Of a DNA stretch of 64,000 bases, positions 45,111-56,388 are shown one piece after another. Source of the stretch: Rhynchonema sp. JSB1_4. Lineage: Eukaryota > Nematoda > Chromadorea > Monhysterida > Xyalidae. The notes under the pieces are model-generated. The model was given only the letters and a program-made list of their open reading frames with translations. It made no database searches and was not told where the DNA came from. The stretch spans positions 44,700 to 108,699 of the forward strand of contig JASAMV010005593.1 in the NCBI GenBank assembly GCA_030248065.1, in the 5' to 3' direction. The stretch's first letter is position 1. The number at the start of each line of letters is the position of its first letter. The translations under genes and the position numbers were made by a program.

Positions 45111-45821
45111 GGCACTCCTTAAATATACGGGACCTGGTAGAAAAATTGCCAAAACCCGTGGAAATGCCGTAAAAACTCCTCCAGGGGTTTTCAGGGCCGC
45201 TGAAAACGATTTTGGCATCCATTACAAGCCCAAGTTTAAGCCTAAGTGCCTAAAACACCTAACATGCCTAAAACACCGCAAGACCGTGAAGAACTGACTG
45301 GCTTGAAACGAAACCCTGGTCTTCGGACCACTTACCCTAACCCAACGGCCCTTTTCAGGGCCACCTCAAAGCAACCATGATATAAATCAGAAAAACCTTT
45401 GAATTACAACAGAATAACTGCAATGCTCAACCGGCGACATTTCGAGCTGGGGCGGGGCGCAAGAGTTTCTTGCCAAATCAAGCACGTGTTTTACACGGCG
45501 TAGGCTGCAACGTTTTAGCACACTGCACTGCAAACACATTGTGAATTAGCCAGCGCGTCCTTGTTTCAGTATGAAACACACGCGCTAGGTGTGAGCTCTG
45601 TGCTCACCCACGCACGCATCAGCTGCGGCACACCAGGCTGCTTGGCGGCCTTGCGGTGTTTTAGGCATGTTACGTGTTTTAGGAACTTAGGCTTAACCTT
45701 AGACTTGTAATGGATGCCAAAATCGTTTTCAGCGGCCGTGAAAACCCCCGGAGCAGTTTTTACACCATTTCCATGGGTTTTGGCAATTTTTCTACCAGGT
45801 CCCGTATATTTAAGGAGTGCC
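45111..45821. repeat. Inverted-repeat element with about 180-bp arms
   Basis: The left arm 45111-45286 (GGCACTCCTTAAATATACGG onward) is mirrored by 45650-45821 (ending in the complementary TTAAGGAGTGCC). The spacer holds the motif CTTACCCTAACCCAAC and a GGTCTTCGGACC hairpin, also seen downstream of the Penelope-like element at 56384-56416. Single termini of this family occur near 42390 and 14883. No clear target duplication. Confidence 0.75.
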
Positions 45822-46779
45822 GGGTAGTCTGACTGAATTCCATATCTCCGCGTGCGTGCGCAGCGCAGTGCGGGTTGCGATGCGATGCGATTAATTTCCC
45901 CAAGAAAGCACCCGAACTCTGGCCACCAGGCATGAGAGATGGACTCATTGCTAGATTTGGTTGTGCTGTCTGCTGTGTGTTTCATTCGATTCAGGGCAGG
46001 CTCAGAATACGTAACCCGGCCCGGCCCGATTTTTTGAACAATTTTTTTCTGATGACTTTTTGTTTGTTCAGAGAAGCAAGATTTTTGACACAGAATTGAC
46101 CGCTCTATATTAAGAATTGCAAATAAGACTAGCAAAATCCAATCCAGTGCCAAATCCTTTGGAAACACGGCGACTTTTTACATTTTTATTTGGGCGCTGT
46201 CGGGCCGGGCCGGGAAGTACGGCCCGGCTTCGCGCGTTGCGCGCGATTTTTTACCTATTTGGAGTGAAAACTACCGATTTTATGCCATTTTGAGCCAAAA
46301 ATCGCGACCCACTGTGCCTGCACGCTCAGTATTTTCCTCCAAAATTTCTTCCGTCCCCGCCCCTTTTTTATAATTTTATCGGCGGGGTTTGAACTTGAAC
46401 CCAACCCCGAAAAGTTCCAGGTTGTGTGCGATTTTTGCACAGATTCGTGACCACTAACATCAGCTTTCAACTTTTGATTTTGACGCTCTCGCAAAAGCCT
46501 AAACACAGACCAGGAATTTCGAAAATAGTGATCAAAAAGAAACGAAACCGAAATAACATAATAGCAATAGCACTGTTTGCTTGCGCTTGGTTTGAGCTGG
46601 TTGGTTTACTTGCCAGAGGTTAGGTGATTGTTTTTTGCACAATTTCTTGAAAAGAGCTAGGGCTCAGCTCACATGCTCACACACGCAGTAAAAATATTGC
46701 TGTTGTTTTTTTTGCTGTATAATTTTTGTATCACCTTCTTGATTTTATTTTCAGATCAGAGGTGTCAATCAGTAGCAGA
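45822..46779. other. Intergenic upstream of SDHB
   Basis: Contains a fragmentary GGCCCGG repeat at about 46014-46230 with a TTCGCGCGTTGCGCGCG palindrome. A polypyrimidine-AG site (TTTTATTTTCAG, ending at 46754) lies 25 bases before the SDHB start codon; it is either a 5' UTR intron acceptor or a trans-splice site. Confidence 0.5.
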
Positions 46780-48647
46780 ATGTTGCCGTCGTGCATTCGG
46801 CAGCCGGCCAGTCGTTTGGTGGCGGCGCGTCACGCGCTTCAGGTCGCTCTCTTTTCCACGTCGGGCGTTTCGAACGCTCGAATGAAAAAGTTCGACATTT
46901 ATCGCTGGAATCCGGACACGCCCGACGTCAAGCCGCGCGTGGTCACCTACGAAATCGATCTCGATCACTGCGGACCGATGGTATTGGACGCGTTGATCAA
47001 GATAAAAACGGACCAGGATCCGACGTTGACGTTCCGTCGGTCGTGTCGTGAAGGTGAGCGTTGTTTGGCCACTGAGGTTGCGCCAGGGATTTTTTTACCA
47101 AATTTGATTCCTTTTTAAAAAAAGCTGGTCGATTATCAAATTCAGTGGCGTAAGAGCTACTAATTTTTCTCAGTCAGGCCAAAAATGCCAGCAAATGGGC
47201 ATTCCCGAAGAAAGAAGCTGCTAAATTTTTCATTTTTTGCACTGCCATTTTCTGCAATCATTCTTTTTCTCCCAGGCATCTGCGGCTCATGCTCAATGAA
47301 CATCGCCGGCAGCAACACTCTCGCGTGCATTGTGTGAGTTCCGATTTCGGTGCTGCCTTTTATTGCGCTTGCGCACAGTGACTATGCTTAGTGCTGACAA
47401 CTAGACAGGTCATTAAACCAACCAGTTCCAGTTTTCTATCTATGATTTTTCAGCCATATTGACGAAGACCTGAGCAAATCCACCAAGATTTATCCTCTGC
47501 CGCATATGTACGTTGTGAAAGATTTGGTGCCGGTGAGATTCTTTATTCATGATATTGAATTTCTTCAGAATTTGTGTTTCTAAAAACCGGCACCATGTCA
47601 ACATTGCAGGACATGTCCCTGTTTTACGAGCAGTATCGTTCCATCGATCCGTGGCTGAAGCGCGATGACAAAATTAAGCTCGGTGAAAAACAGTTGCATC
47701 AGACGATGGAGGAACGCGCCAAATTGGTTGGTACCTAAATTACAATTACGAAAAAAATTTCTTAATGAATGAGCTTCTGCTTCGATTCAAAGTTATGCGA
47801 TGCGCATATATTCTTGCAGGATGGTCTGTACGAATGCATTCTGTGTGCGTGCTGTTCAACCAGTTGTCCATCATATTGGTGGAATGCTGACAAATATCTC
47901 GGACCTGCCGTGCTCATGCAGGCATACAGGTACCCCTCAGCTTCAAATGTTCAAAAAATTAAAGTTAAAAGATAAACATTTGAAACTTATACTAAATGGA
48001 TTGTTGTTTCTCCAGGTGGATTATCGACTCTCGCGATCACGCGCACAAAGATCGACTGGCGCAAATGCATGATGCTTACTCGGCGTTCAAATGTCACACG
48101 ATTATGAACTGCACGAAAACGTGTCCGAAAGTAAAATAATAATTTAAATATCTTATTGTTTCGTATTTTGTTGTCGATCTTAAACTGGCGGCAAAACCGG
48201 TTATTTATATTTCTTGAAAAACCAAAAAACGGGAAAACCGATAAAGAACCGCAGTGTATAAGGATAGAGGAAGCCCAAATAAGGTATTTTCTGGACATAT
48301 TAATGTTAGCACAGACACTACGGTAGTGTCAATATGTTCTTAATGCACCATATTGACATCGTCCGCGGTTGACCAAAGTTGTTCTGAACAAAACTTTTAC
48401 CCAAACTTTGTCAAAAATTGGAAACTTTCGTGAAAAAAGACCGATATTTTCCGGAGGCTGCCGGTTTTTTTTTGGTTTTTTTCCACATCCCAGATGGACT
48501 CGGTTTATTGCATCCGCCAGAAAATCAACATCACTTCTCTAATGAACCTCCTTTCAGCATCTGAATCCGGCTCTGGCGATTGGCGAAATTAAGCGTCTGC
48601 TGACCGGTTTTTCCGAGAAACCGAAACCGATTGAAGCTCAAGCGTGA
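46780..48647 (+). CDS. SDHB: Succinate dehydrogenase iron-sulfur subunit
   Basis: Seven exons join in frame: 46780-47053, 47276-47333, 47454-47532, 47610-47726, 47820-47929, 48016-48130, 48558-48647 (280 residues, normal for the family). Residues 1-30 are a mitochondrial presequence ([20 protein letters not shown]). The 2Fe-2S ferredoxin domain has [17 protein letters not shown] and NTLACIV. The C-terminal domain binds 4Fe-4S and 3Fe-4S clusters through [16 protein letters not shown] and [13 protein letters not shown]. The ubiquinone-site residues of the family (PSYWWN; W and I in RWIIDSRD) are present. The subunit passes electrons from SDHA flavin to ubiquinone in complex II on the matrix face of the inner membrane. 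The frame before 46780 is open up to an acceptor at 46754, so the start was chosen at the first Met followed by a good presequence. Confidence 0.97.
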
Positions 48648-49248
48648 ACGTGATAGAAACCACGGTGTGTGCTGCTTATGTCATGTATAATTTTGTATAC
48701 AGTATGTATCGCTTAGCGTATGGGTCACTAACTAATATTATTTCGTTTTGATCTGAATTACGAGTTGTCACGAGTATTTTACGATTGTGTGCTCTCAGCA
48801 GCTTTTGAAAATTGGTCATGGTCCGTATTTGTTGCACAGTCTTGTAGTCTTGCAGTTGTTGTGATCCAGCCATTTCAAAATAGAATTATTCCGAGCGACC
48901 CATCTTGAGGTTTTGGCTGATGGAATCAGCCAACGTGCTAAAATACTGCGTCTTGTATTCTAGTAACAGTTTTATCATCAAATTGGTCGAAAAGTCATAC
49001 ATTTTAGATATCTGGAGATAGACAGAAATGTCAACCGCATGTAAAGCATGTCAAACACGGATCGTGTCGTGATAATAAATGTGTGTTCACGGAAATTTTT
49101 ACAATCATGTAAAATAATTAAATAATTGTCATCAAGTCGGAAAGTTGGAGTATTGTGACTTTCCATGTACTGTTCATGCCGTTACTGTGCTTGTACTGTT
49201 TCTTTCAGGAACTTAGATTTGCTCCACACGCATGATTGCTTAGTTTGT

Positions 49249-51756
49249 TCACCAAGCCTTACGTGGTTTGCTGCCCCTTGGCCGTTCAACAGGCCCCGGC
49301 TGATGTTCCAAGCCGATGCTGCTTTGTGCACGGCTACCTGGCTCTGTGGCAGTGGCGCTGTCTGCGATTCGTTTCTGGTACAAATGTGACTGCCACATTT
49401 CGAGTGCTTTTTCATAGTTGGGCGACAGCACCAGATTGAACTCGGTCTGTTGCTGCACAAAAGCGCGCGCGTTCGGTAGTGGGATCTCGTGGTGAAACAT
49501 CAGGTACTGCAGTGCCAACGCTTGTGCACTGTGCTGACCGTCCAGGCTGGAAATGGGTGAAGTGAGACCAACTATTCTGGGCCTGTTGTGTCTTCTTTGT
49601 CAAACTGGATTATGGTGGGATTTGCTCTATCATCTTGCTAAAATGAAACAGTGAACAAGTAGTTTTCCTGTTGTTATCATAAGTCAAGGTGTGTGAAGTT
49701 TGTCAGCTTCTTTGTTTTAAAATTTGTGAGAAAATTTTGTTAGCAATTTCGCACCTGAATATCAGCACTTGTTTTTCGTTGTTCCTGGCAGCGACTATGA
49801 ATCGATTGACCTCGTCGAAACATTCCATGATCTCGGTGGCTGCTGCCTGTTCGTCCAGTTCGAGTCGCAGTTCGTTCCAGCTGTGTTTCGGCCGACCGCT
49901 GGCTGTGCACAGACACGGCAGCGACGACAACGGGATACGCGGCACGTCGCGACCCGTCATCGCACCTGTGCACATATAGCAGGTGAAACATCACAATAAA
50001 AGCTGCACTGAATAACATTGCAGTGCAGTCTTTGCAATGACACGATCGGACCTGGCGTTTTGGTCACCGTAAAGAATATTTAGTGTTGACAATTGAGGCT
50101 AACTCCTGATGATTGACCGTTGTTTCATAATGTACGTATGGAAGTCACTCAGAGCACAGAGGGTTCACTGTATTACAGAGTTGCAGACCAGAGTGTACAA
50201 AAACGCCCACACCGACCTATACGCTTTCTATGGTGACATAGTTACGGTATTTTTCCGTTTTTGATCATGATATAAGGAACAGTGATGTCGTTGATAAATC
50301 GAAAGTTTCCTAGACCCAGCCCAAATTGGGGCAAATTTCCCACGCATACCACCGAAACCAAAAATTTCCTATGACCGGGGTTGCTCCAAAAATCCTAAAC
50401 TTTCCCATACCTGAATAGGTTTCTGAAAAAATGATTCCAAAAAAATTCTAATAGTGCCAAAAATGATGTCTAAAGGTGTTCAAAACAACGTTTCCTTGCG
50501 CAAACAAGTGATTTTTGACATTTTCAAGCGACAAATGGTCAATTTTGGTGCTTCTCGAGATCAAAAAGACTATCTTGGTGGTGCTTGTTCCCAAAGTGAA
50601 AAAATTCATATACCCCGTACCCCTGCCCCACCGATTTCTCATACCAGGAGGTAACCCTTCCCCAACGATACGACTGATTGGCTGTGACTTGCCTTGGTAG
50701 CGCGTGATCCTTGCGTGAAGGATATTAAAAGACATTTACCCTGAGCCACTAATTTCGTCCAGCTTATTATAGCTGCTGTATTTATTTTTATGTTGGGGAA
50801 CATCTTTTACGGTGGACGAAATTAGTAGGAATCACTCAATTTCTTAATATCCTTAATTCGAAAAAGTCACGTGAAGGCAGATCACATCCGATCCGATCAC
50901 CACGTTTGATATGGCTCTATGTACAGGCTGGGTCATGCATTGTGGAGCCCGCCTCAGCACGAACCAGCATCGATCAGCCACTCAATGTTGAGTCTGCACA
51001 GCAGCGGTGCGTTCATTGCCAAATCGATGTTGCCGACGTAGAGATAGTCGAGGAATTTATGGCACACGTGCGGGGACCGATTTGGTGCGCTCAACAGGCC
51101 GGCAATGGCGTTGTGTGTGCTGGTGCTACTGTGCTCGGCGCTGCTCATTGGGGACAATTGGTGCGAATGGCTGACGGTGTCCGAACGCTCTGGCCGATGG
51201 GTCGTGAAATCACTGCAATTTTGTCCATGTACATGTGTGCAACATTCAGCTGAGCGGATGTTTCACAACATTTGGCTGTGGAATCACGAGAAAGGTCCGT
51301 AAATTATTTTCACAATTTACACCCAGCATTACTGATACACAAACGTCATGCAACCCTGCTGCACCCACCGTCTGGTCAATGGTTTTGTCTTCAAGTACAT
51401 GTGCAGCGTGGTGTGATCCACCGGTTTGTTGGAGCAACTTGACTTGCGCAGTTGGTCCTTCTCATCTTGACCGCTGCTGCCGCTGGTTGATGATTGATAT
51501 GTACATGGAATTTCAGCATTGTCGTTAGCAAGGGGCTGATTGATTTGAAACATCGACCAATCAGGTTGGATGGTACCGAAAATCGGCAAACGTTTACAGC
51601 ACCATTGTACTTACCAACGGATTCGGGTCTGTTGTGTGAACACTCGGCACGCGACAACGACCTTGACATGATCTTCCTGGGTCGATGCGTCCCGGGCGAT
51701 GTGCACACACTATCCGCAGTCACTTTTTGTTTACTCCCACTTTTGTCTGACGACAT
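49249..51756 (-). CDS. Catalytically dead DUSP-like pseudophosphatase
   Basis: Reliable minus-strand exons are 51170-50965, 49965-49755 and 49546-49249, which join in frame. Upstream, 51756-51615 begins with a plausible start (MSSDKSGSKQKV), and a further exon ends at 51369 (LKTKPLTRR), but its acceptor is unclear. The joined part shows a dual-specificity phosphatase fold: KFLDYLYVGNIDLAMN (beta1), RLNIEWLIDAG, IMECFDEVNRFI (helix), QVLIF then SLDGQHSAQALALQYLM at the P-loop, LPNARAFVQQ and LSPNYEKALEMW. The normal HCxxGxxR is replaced: His by Phe, Cys by Ser and Arg by Ser, with Gly kept. This should abolish catalysis, as in STYX-type pseudophosphatases, leaving a binding role. No specific orthologue is assigned. 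The C-terminus is short and basic (RPRGSKPRKAW). Confidence 0.7.
50280..50676. repeat. Relic MITE of the CAGTGGTGTCGTT family
   Basis: Left CAGTGATGTCGTTG and right CCCCAACGATACGACTG are diverged inverted termini. The 8-bp flanks do not match (ATAAGGAA versus ATTGGCTG), so it is old or its edges are misplaced. It lies in an intron of the DUSP-like gene. Confidence 0.5.
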
Positions 51757-52332
51757 GATATTTCAAAAGTTCATTCCGGCAATGTTTTCTGAAGACAGCA
51801 GAAGTTTGGTGAGAAAAAACAGCAGAGTTGGCAGCTAACAGATCAAATAACAGCTGCGAAGCAAATACTGAACTCGAAGCGGTGCAGGTGAAACAGCGAG
51901 TGAATCGAATGTGATCAAAGGCGCTGAGAACATCGGGCTTGACACGTATGTACTTGCAGGGCAACAACCACGGCAATTTTAGTACGCGCCTTATCCGACA
52001 AACCGTATCAGAACGAAGTCATAAGCGTTATCTGGATGTAAACCCATTAGTTGATTCGATTTCATTTTACGATCAGCGCGCCGCAACGTTTGTGTCGACA
52101 GACATCTGCGGTGACGCAACGGGCTGCCGTTTTCTCTCTCAATGTTGATAACTCACGGGACCACTCCTGACTTGACGTATACCACCCCAAACAGCACCTT
52201 AGACGGCGCTGTGAAACAGCAGACAGTCAGATGTGCACTGGCTGTGGCACACGCGCGTGTCTTGCTTGGACACGCATATGGCTAGCTGAATGAGGTTTTC
52301 CGAATAGGTGTACTACGCAAAATACTTCGATG

Positions 52333-53423
52333 TTAAAGGTGCTGGTCAACAACCCTTCGACCGCGCTTGATCTTGGGGGTAGTATATATAAACAAAGTTT
52401 GGACATCGTGTTACTCGACCCTAATCTGGCCAGCCGAATGGTTGCTTCCTGATGTTTCACGGCCACGTTGAAGTTTGCACCTGGTGAAAAAAACCGAAAA
52501 AAATTGAAACGCTGCTGTGACACGAATAGGCTGTTTCAAAGTTTGATACTGGAGTGACAGCAACCTCCAACATTGTGACAAAAACCGCAATGCACAATAG
52601 CTATTGAAACGTCCGCATTGTTGAATAAAAAAATAAAAGGTTTCAGAAACCTGGTCATTTTTTGTTAGCATTTTCTACTCGTGTAATTTTAAGCATCTGT
52701 GGTGAATGAAATAAGTTGTCAATTACAAATAAAAATCATCTAATTATCAAGTTCCTTGTTTGTGCTACCCAGTTTTCAAAACCCTACACAGCTCACACAA
52801 TGTTTACCACAACATGCGCAAGGCAGCCATTCCACAGCGCACACACACAAAGCTGGCCAGCTGTGAAACATTGCTGTGTTATCGCTGTGCTGGCTGTGTG
52901 TTGTCGTTGTGTGCGCGCTGAGAGAATGGCTGCCTTGCGCATGTTGTGGTAAACATTGTGTGAGCTGTGTAGGGTTTTGAAAACTGGGGAGCACAAACAA
53001 GGAACTTGATAATTAGAGGATTTTTATTTGTAATTGACAACTTATTTCACTTACCACAGATGCTTAAAATTACGCGAGTAGAAAATCCTAGCAAAAAATG
53101 ACCAGGTTTCTGAAATCTTTTATTTTTTTATTCAACAATGCGGACGTTTCAATAGCTATTGTGCATTGCGGTTTTTGCCACAATGTTGGAGGTTGCTGTC
53201 ACTTTAGTATCAAACTTTGAAACAGCCTATTCGTGTCACAGCAGCGTTTCAAATTTTTTCGGTTTTTTTCACCAGGTGCAAACTTCAACGTGGCCGTGAA
53301 ACATCAGGAAGCAACCAATCGGCTCGCCAGATTAGGGTCGAGTAACACGATGTCCAAACTTTGTTTATATATACTACCCCCAAGATCAAGCGCGGTCGAA
53401 GGGTTGTTGACCAGCAGCTTTAA
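52333..53423. repeat. 1.1-kb near-perfect palindrome bounded by TTAA
   Basis: The left half from TTAA at 52333 is the reverse complement of the right half up to TTAA at 53423. Mirrored markers include CTGGTCAACAACCCTTCGACC at the outside and AAACATTGCTGTG-like sequence near the centre, about 52880. Similarity stops sharply at the two TTAA tetramers. Arms contain GAAACGTCCGCATTG followed by an A-rich stretch. Mirrored open frames (52227-52523 minus and 53233-53586 plus) are a by-product of the symmetry. Confidence 0.9.
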
Positions 53424-54178
53424 GCCAAAGTCAACCTCGACCTTCATGCCATCAAAGTGCATACCGGACATCGCACTTGGATATAAATACGTTACCCGGC
53501 CACAATACATAACCCATCCTCTCAATGCATACACAGGGTGCCACAAAGCAATGAGTCATCCGCTAAGTAAGTTTGGTTATGGTTAGCATCCCGTTGGTAA
53601 ATCTCGGTCTTTGTTCTTTTTATTTCCGTCCACTAAATCTACAAAAAACCGGTTGACGTCAGCATAAAAAGAAATCCGACTATAAGATGTGATAGAGTTC
53701 CGCTGGCAGGAAATAAACAACAAGTCGCCTATTCATTCAAAAGGTACTTTTGCGGCTTCAGCACAGCAACCGCGGCAGCACAGTGTCTCACTGCGCTGTT
53801 GTAAATGTCATTTCTATCTCCGGTTATTGCTTGTTTCTGTTACTGTGCCGCACAGTTACAATGCCTGTGGTTAGGACAATCACATTTCAGGGTCTTCGTT
53901 TCGATGGCAACCTCTTGAATTGGCCTTACACCTGGCTGCACATGTGGCTGAGGTGCTTTTCACTTTCATGAAACAAAATACAGAAAAGAGTGTCCAAGTA
54001 TAATTGTTTATACCGACACAACTGCAAGTGCATAATTGACACGTTAAATTAACTACAAAATGTGTTTGAGGCAGACGTATAAGTTGCTTTGAGGGCACAC
54101 CTTTACGTAAGACCAGTGAAGTGACACGTTGCGGTTTCAAAGTACTACCTTACGCCTGACCAATAGCACTGGTATTTT

Positions 54179-56093
54179 TTGCTTCAATGCAGTCCTCAAG
54201 GGCAAGGCAACCCAGTCATAATAACGCAAATGACAAGTGCACTTTTTTTGCGAAAAAAAGTGGCTCCGAGAAGGCTACCAGTGCTTGAAACTGTCACCAG
54301 CCTGGAAACAGCAGCGGTCTTCCTGCCACCAGACCAGCGGGAGGACTTCAGAGGTGAAGTTAAAGAGGCTCTGAGAACAGCCAAAGAGCCCAAGCCCAAT
54401 ATCACCAGGGCAGAAGCACAAGCCATCAAGACTCTGCGGGCAGACGACACCATCACGGTGCTGCCAGCGGACAAAGGACGATCCACGGTGGTCCTGGACA
54501 CTGAAGAGTACGAGAAGAAGCTGGAAGACACAATCTCGGATAAGAAGAAGTTCGAATGCAAAGGAAAGCGCAATCCGACCAGTGGTATAGAGAAGAGGGC
54601 CAAAGGACTGGTCAAGAAGCACAATGTCAACGTGCCAGTGAAGGAAGGGTGCAAACCACCACACATCTATGGGCTACCAAAGATCCACAAGCCCGAGATG
54701 CCGCTAAGACCAGTGGTGAGCTGCATAGGCTCCACACTACACCCACTGGCTAAACACCTGGTCAGGATACTGCGCCCTCTTGAACAAAGCCTACCACACG
54801 TGATCAAGAACAACGCGGAGTTCAAAGCCCGCATAGACAACGTGCAACCATCCCACAACACCAGGATGGTAAGTTTCGATGTCTGCAGCCTGTTCCCAAG
54901 CGTTCCCATCCAAGGCGCCCTGACAAGCCTCAAGAAACACCTGGAGGCTGACAGTGACCTTGGTGAAAGAACTGCCCTCAGTGTGGAGGCAATCCTCGAG
55001 CTGACCGAGTTCTGTGTGACCAACACCTACTTCCAACACAAGGACAAGTACTACACACAGGTGGATGGGATGGCGATGGGATCCCCACTATCGCCAATCC
55101 TCTGCAACCTGTTCATGGCGGACCTGGAGGAAGATGCACTACGATCAGCAGACCCTCCTCCAGACCTATGGCTCCGATACGTGGATGACACCTTCATCCT
55201 GTGGAGCGGGTCAGCCGATGAACTGGAAGGGTTCAAAGCCCACCTGAACAGCCAGAACAATGCCATACAGTCACCATGGAGACAGAGGAAGGTGGACAAC
55301 TACCCTTCCTGGATGTGATGGTCAAAAGAACACCACGATCCCTGACCACCACCGTATACCGCAAACCAACCCACACTGACAAGTACCTGCATTGGCAGTC
55401 GAACCATCCCACAAAGACCAAACTGGGAGTGCTCAAGTGCCTGACCAACAGAGCAAACACCATCTGCTCCACAGGACAAGAACGAGACATGGAAAAGAAG
55501 CGACTCCACCGCGCCTTCACCATGAACGGCTACCCCAGTGCACAGGTACAGAGGGCAATGGCACCACAATCAAACCAAAGGCCAAACCCAGAGGCTCCAG
55601 TGGCCACAGCAGTGGTACCATACAGTGGTCAATGCACTGAGAAACTCAAGCGCATCTGCCACAAGTACAAGGTCAGACTGGTTGGAAAGAGTGATCAAAC
55701 ACTGAGAAAGTCCCTCAGCAAAGTAGCTCCGATGAGACCACAGGAGCACAAAGCCGAAGTGGTATACAAAGTGCCCATGGAGCCATGTGGCAAAGTGTAC
55801 ATCGGAGAGACCGGAAGGCCGCTGAAGAACAGACTGTCCCAACACAAGACAGGTGTGAAGTATGTGCGCACCGAAACCAGTGCCATAGCAGAGCACTGTG
55901 TGCAGTGCCCCCAGACTGCCAACCAAACTTCAAGGAAACAAAGGTGCTGGCAACAGTACCCAACAAGTTCAAGAGGAAGATCAGGGAAGCCTTGGAGATG
56001 AAGAAGGAGGGAAGCACAAACTTCGCCACGCCCAGCTACCACCTGAGCGCCCAATGGGGCAACAGATGGCTAAACACCAGGCCACCTTGCTAG
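54179..56093 (+). pseudogene. Penelope-like reverse transcriptase/GIY-YIG, frameshifted
   Basis: The first frame (54179 to about 55270) encodes a Penelope-type reverse transcriptase: VLPADKGRSTVVLD, YGLPKIHKPEMPLRPVVS, MVSFDVCSLFPSVPI, GMAMGSPLSPILCNLFMA and the catalytic LRYVDDTF. A one-base frame change near 55270 moves reading to the next frame (QLPFLDVMVKR, then LTTTVYRKPTHTDKYLHW). That frame carries the linker and the GIY-YIG endonuclease (KVYIGETGRPLKNRLSQH) to about 55915. A second frame change near 55920 leads to the C-terminal frame (PNFKETKVLATVPNKFKRKI), stopping at 56093. Both breaks fall inside conserved domains, so this copy cannot make the full protein unless they are assembly errors. 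The enzyme would copy its RNA at GIY-YIG-cut targets. Confidence 0.9.
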
Positions 56094-56244
56094 ATCAGGG
56101 ACTCCCCTTGATAAATCAGGGTTAAGCACATGTCCCCTTGAAATTTGCAAAAATCAGGCAACAACACGTGTTATAACTGAGAAAGTTATAACACATGAAC
56201 TTGGTAGTCTTAGGTATATATAGCACTTTAAGAACATTATAATT

Positions 56245-56319
56245 GTCCCCTCGATAGCCGAATGGTTAAAGCGTTAGACTCACAGCCCAACGCCTCAAGT
56301 TCGATACCGCACGGAGGAC
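56245..56319 (+). ncRNA. tRNA-derived sequence downstream of Penelope-like element
   Basis: Box A (TAGCCGAATGG) and a near-consensus box B (AGTTCGATACC) at tRNA spacing, with pairing ends GTCCCCTC and GGAGGAC. The anticodon arm is irregular. It looks like a type II tRNA relic (Ser/Leu-like) or a SINE head. It joins directly onto a hammerhead-like motif, so it may belong to the retroelement. Confidence 0.45.
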
Positions 56320-56388
56320 ATATCAGCCTGATGACGACAGCAGGATCCGTTGTCGAAACGTCGCAACCGCGCCTCACCAGGCGACTTA
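56320..56388 (+). ncRNA. Hammerhead-ribozyme-like motif
   Basis: Core CTGATGA at 56328-56334 is followed by a hairpin (GACA with TGTC) and GAAAC at 56355-56359. Next comes a second hairpin whose stem is GTCGC (56360-56364) with GCGAC (56381-56385), then TTA as a candidate cleavage triplet. This matches the order CUGANGA, stem II, GAAA, stem III, UH of hammerhead ribozymes, which are known in Penelope-like elements. One extra base after CTGATGA, one mismatch at the base of stem III, and no obvious stem I lower confidence. Confidence 0.45.

Noticed and set aside
48676..48873. 65-codon minus-strand frame after SDHB
   Set aside because: It starts with Met and looks fairly protein-like, but has no recognised domain, splice partner or signal, and it overlaps the likely SDHB 3' UTR.
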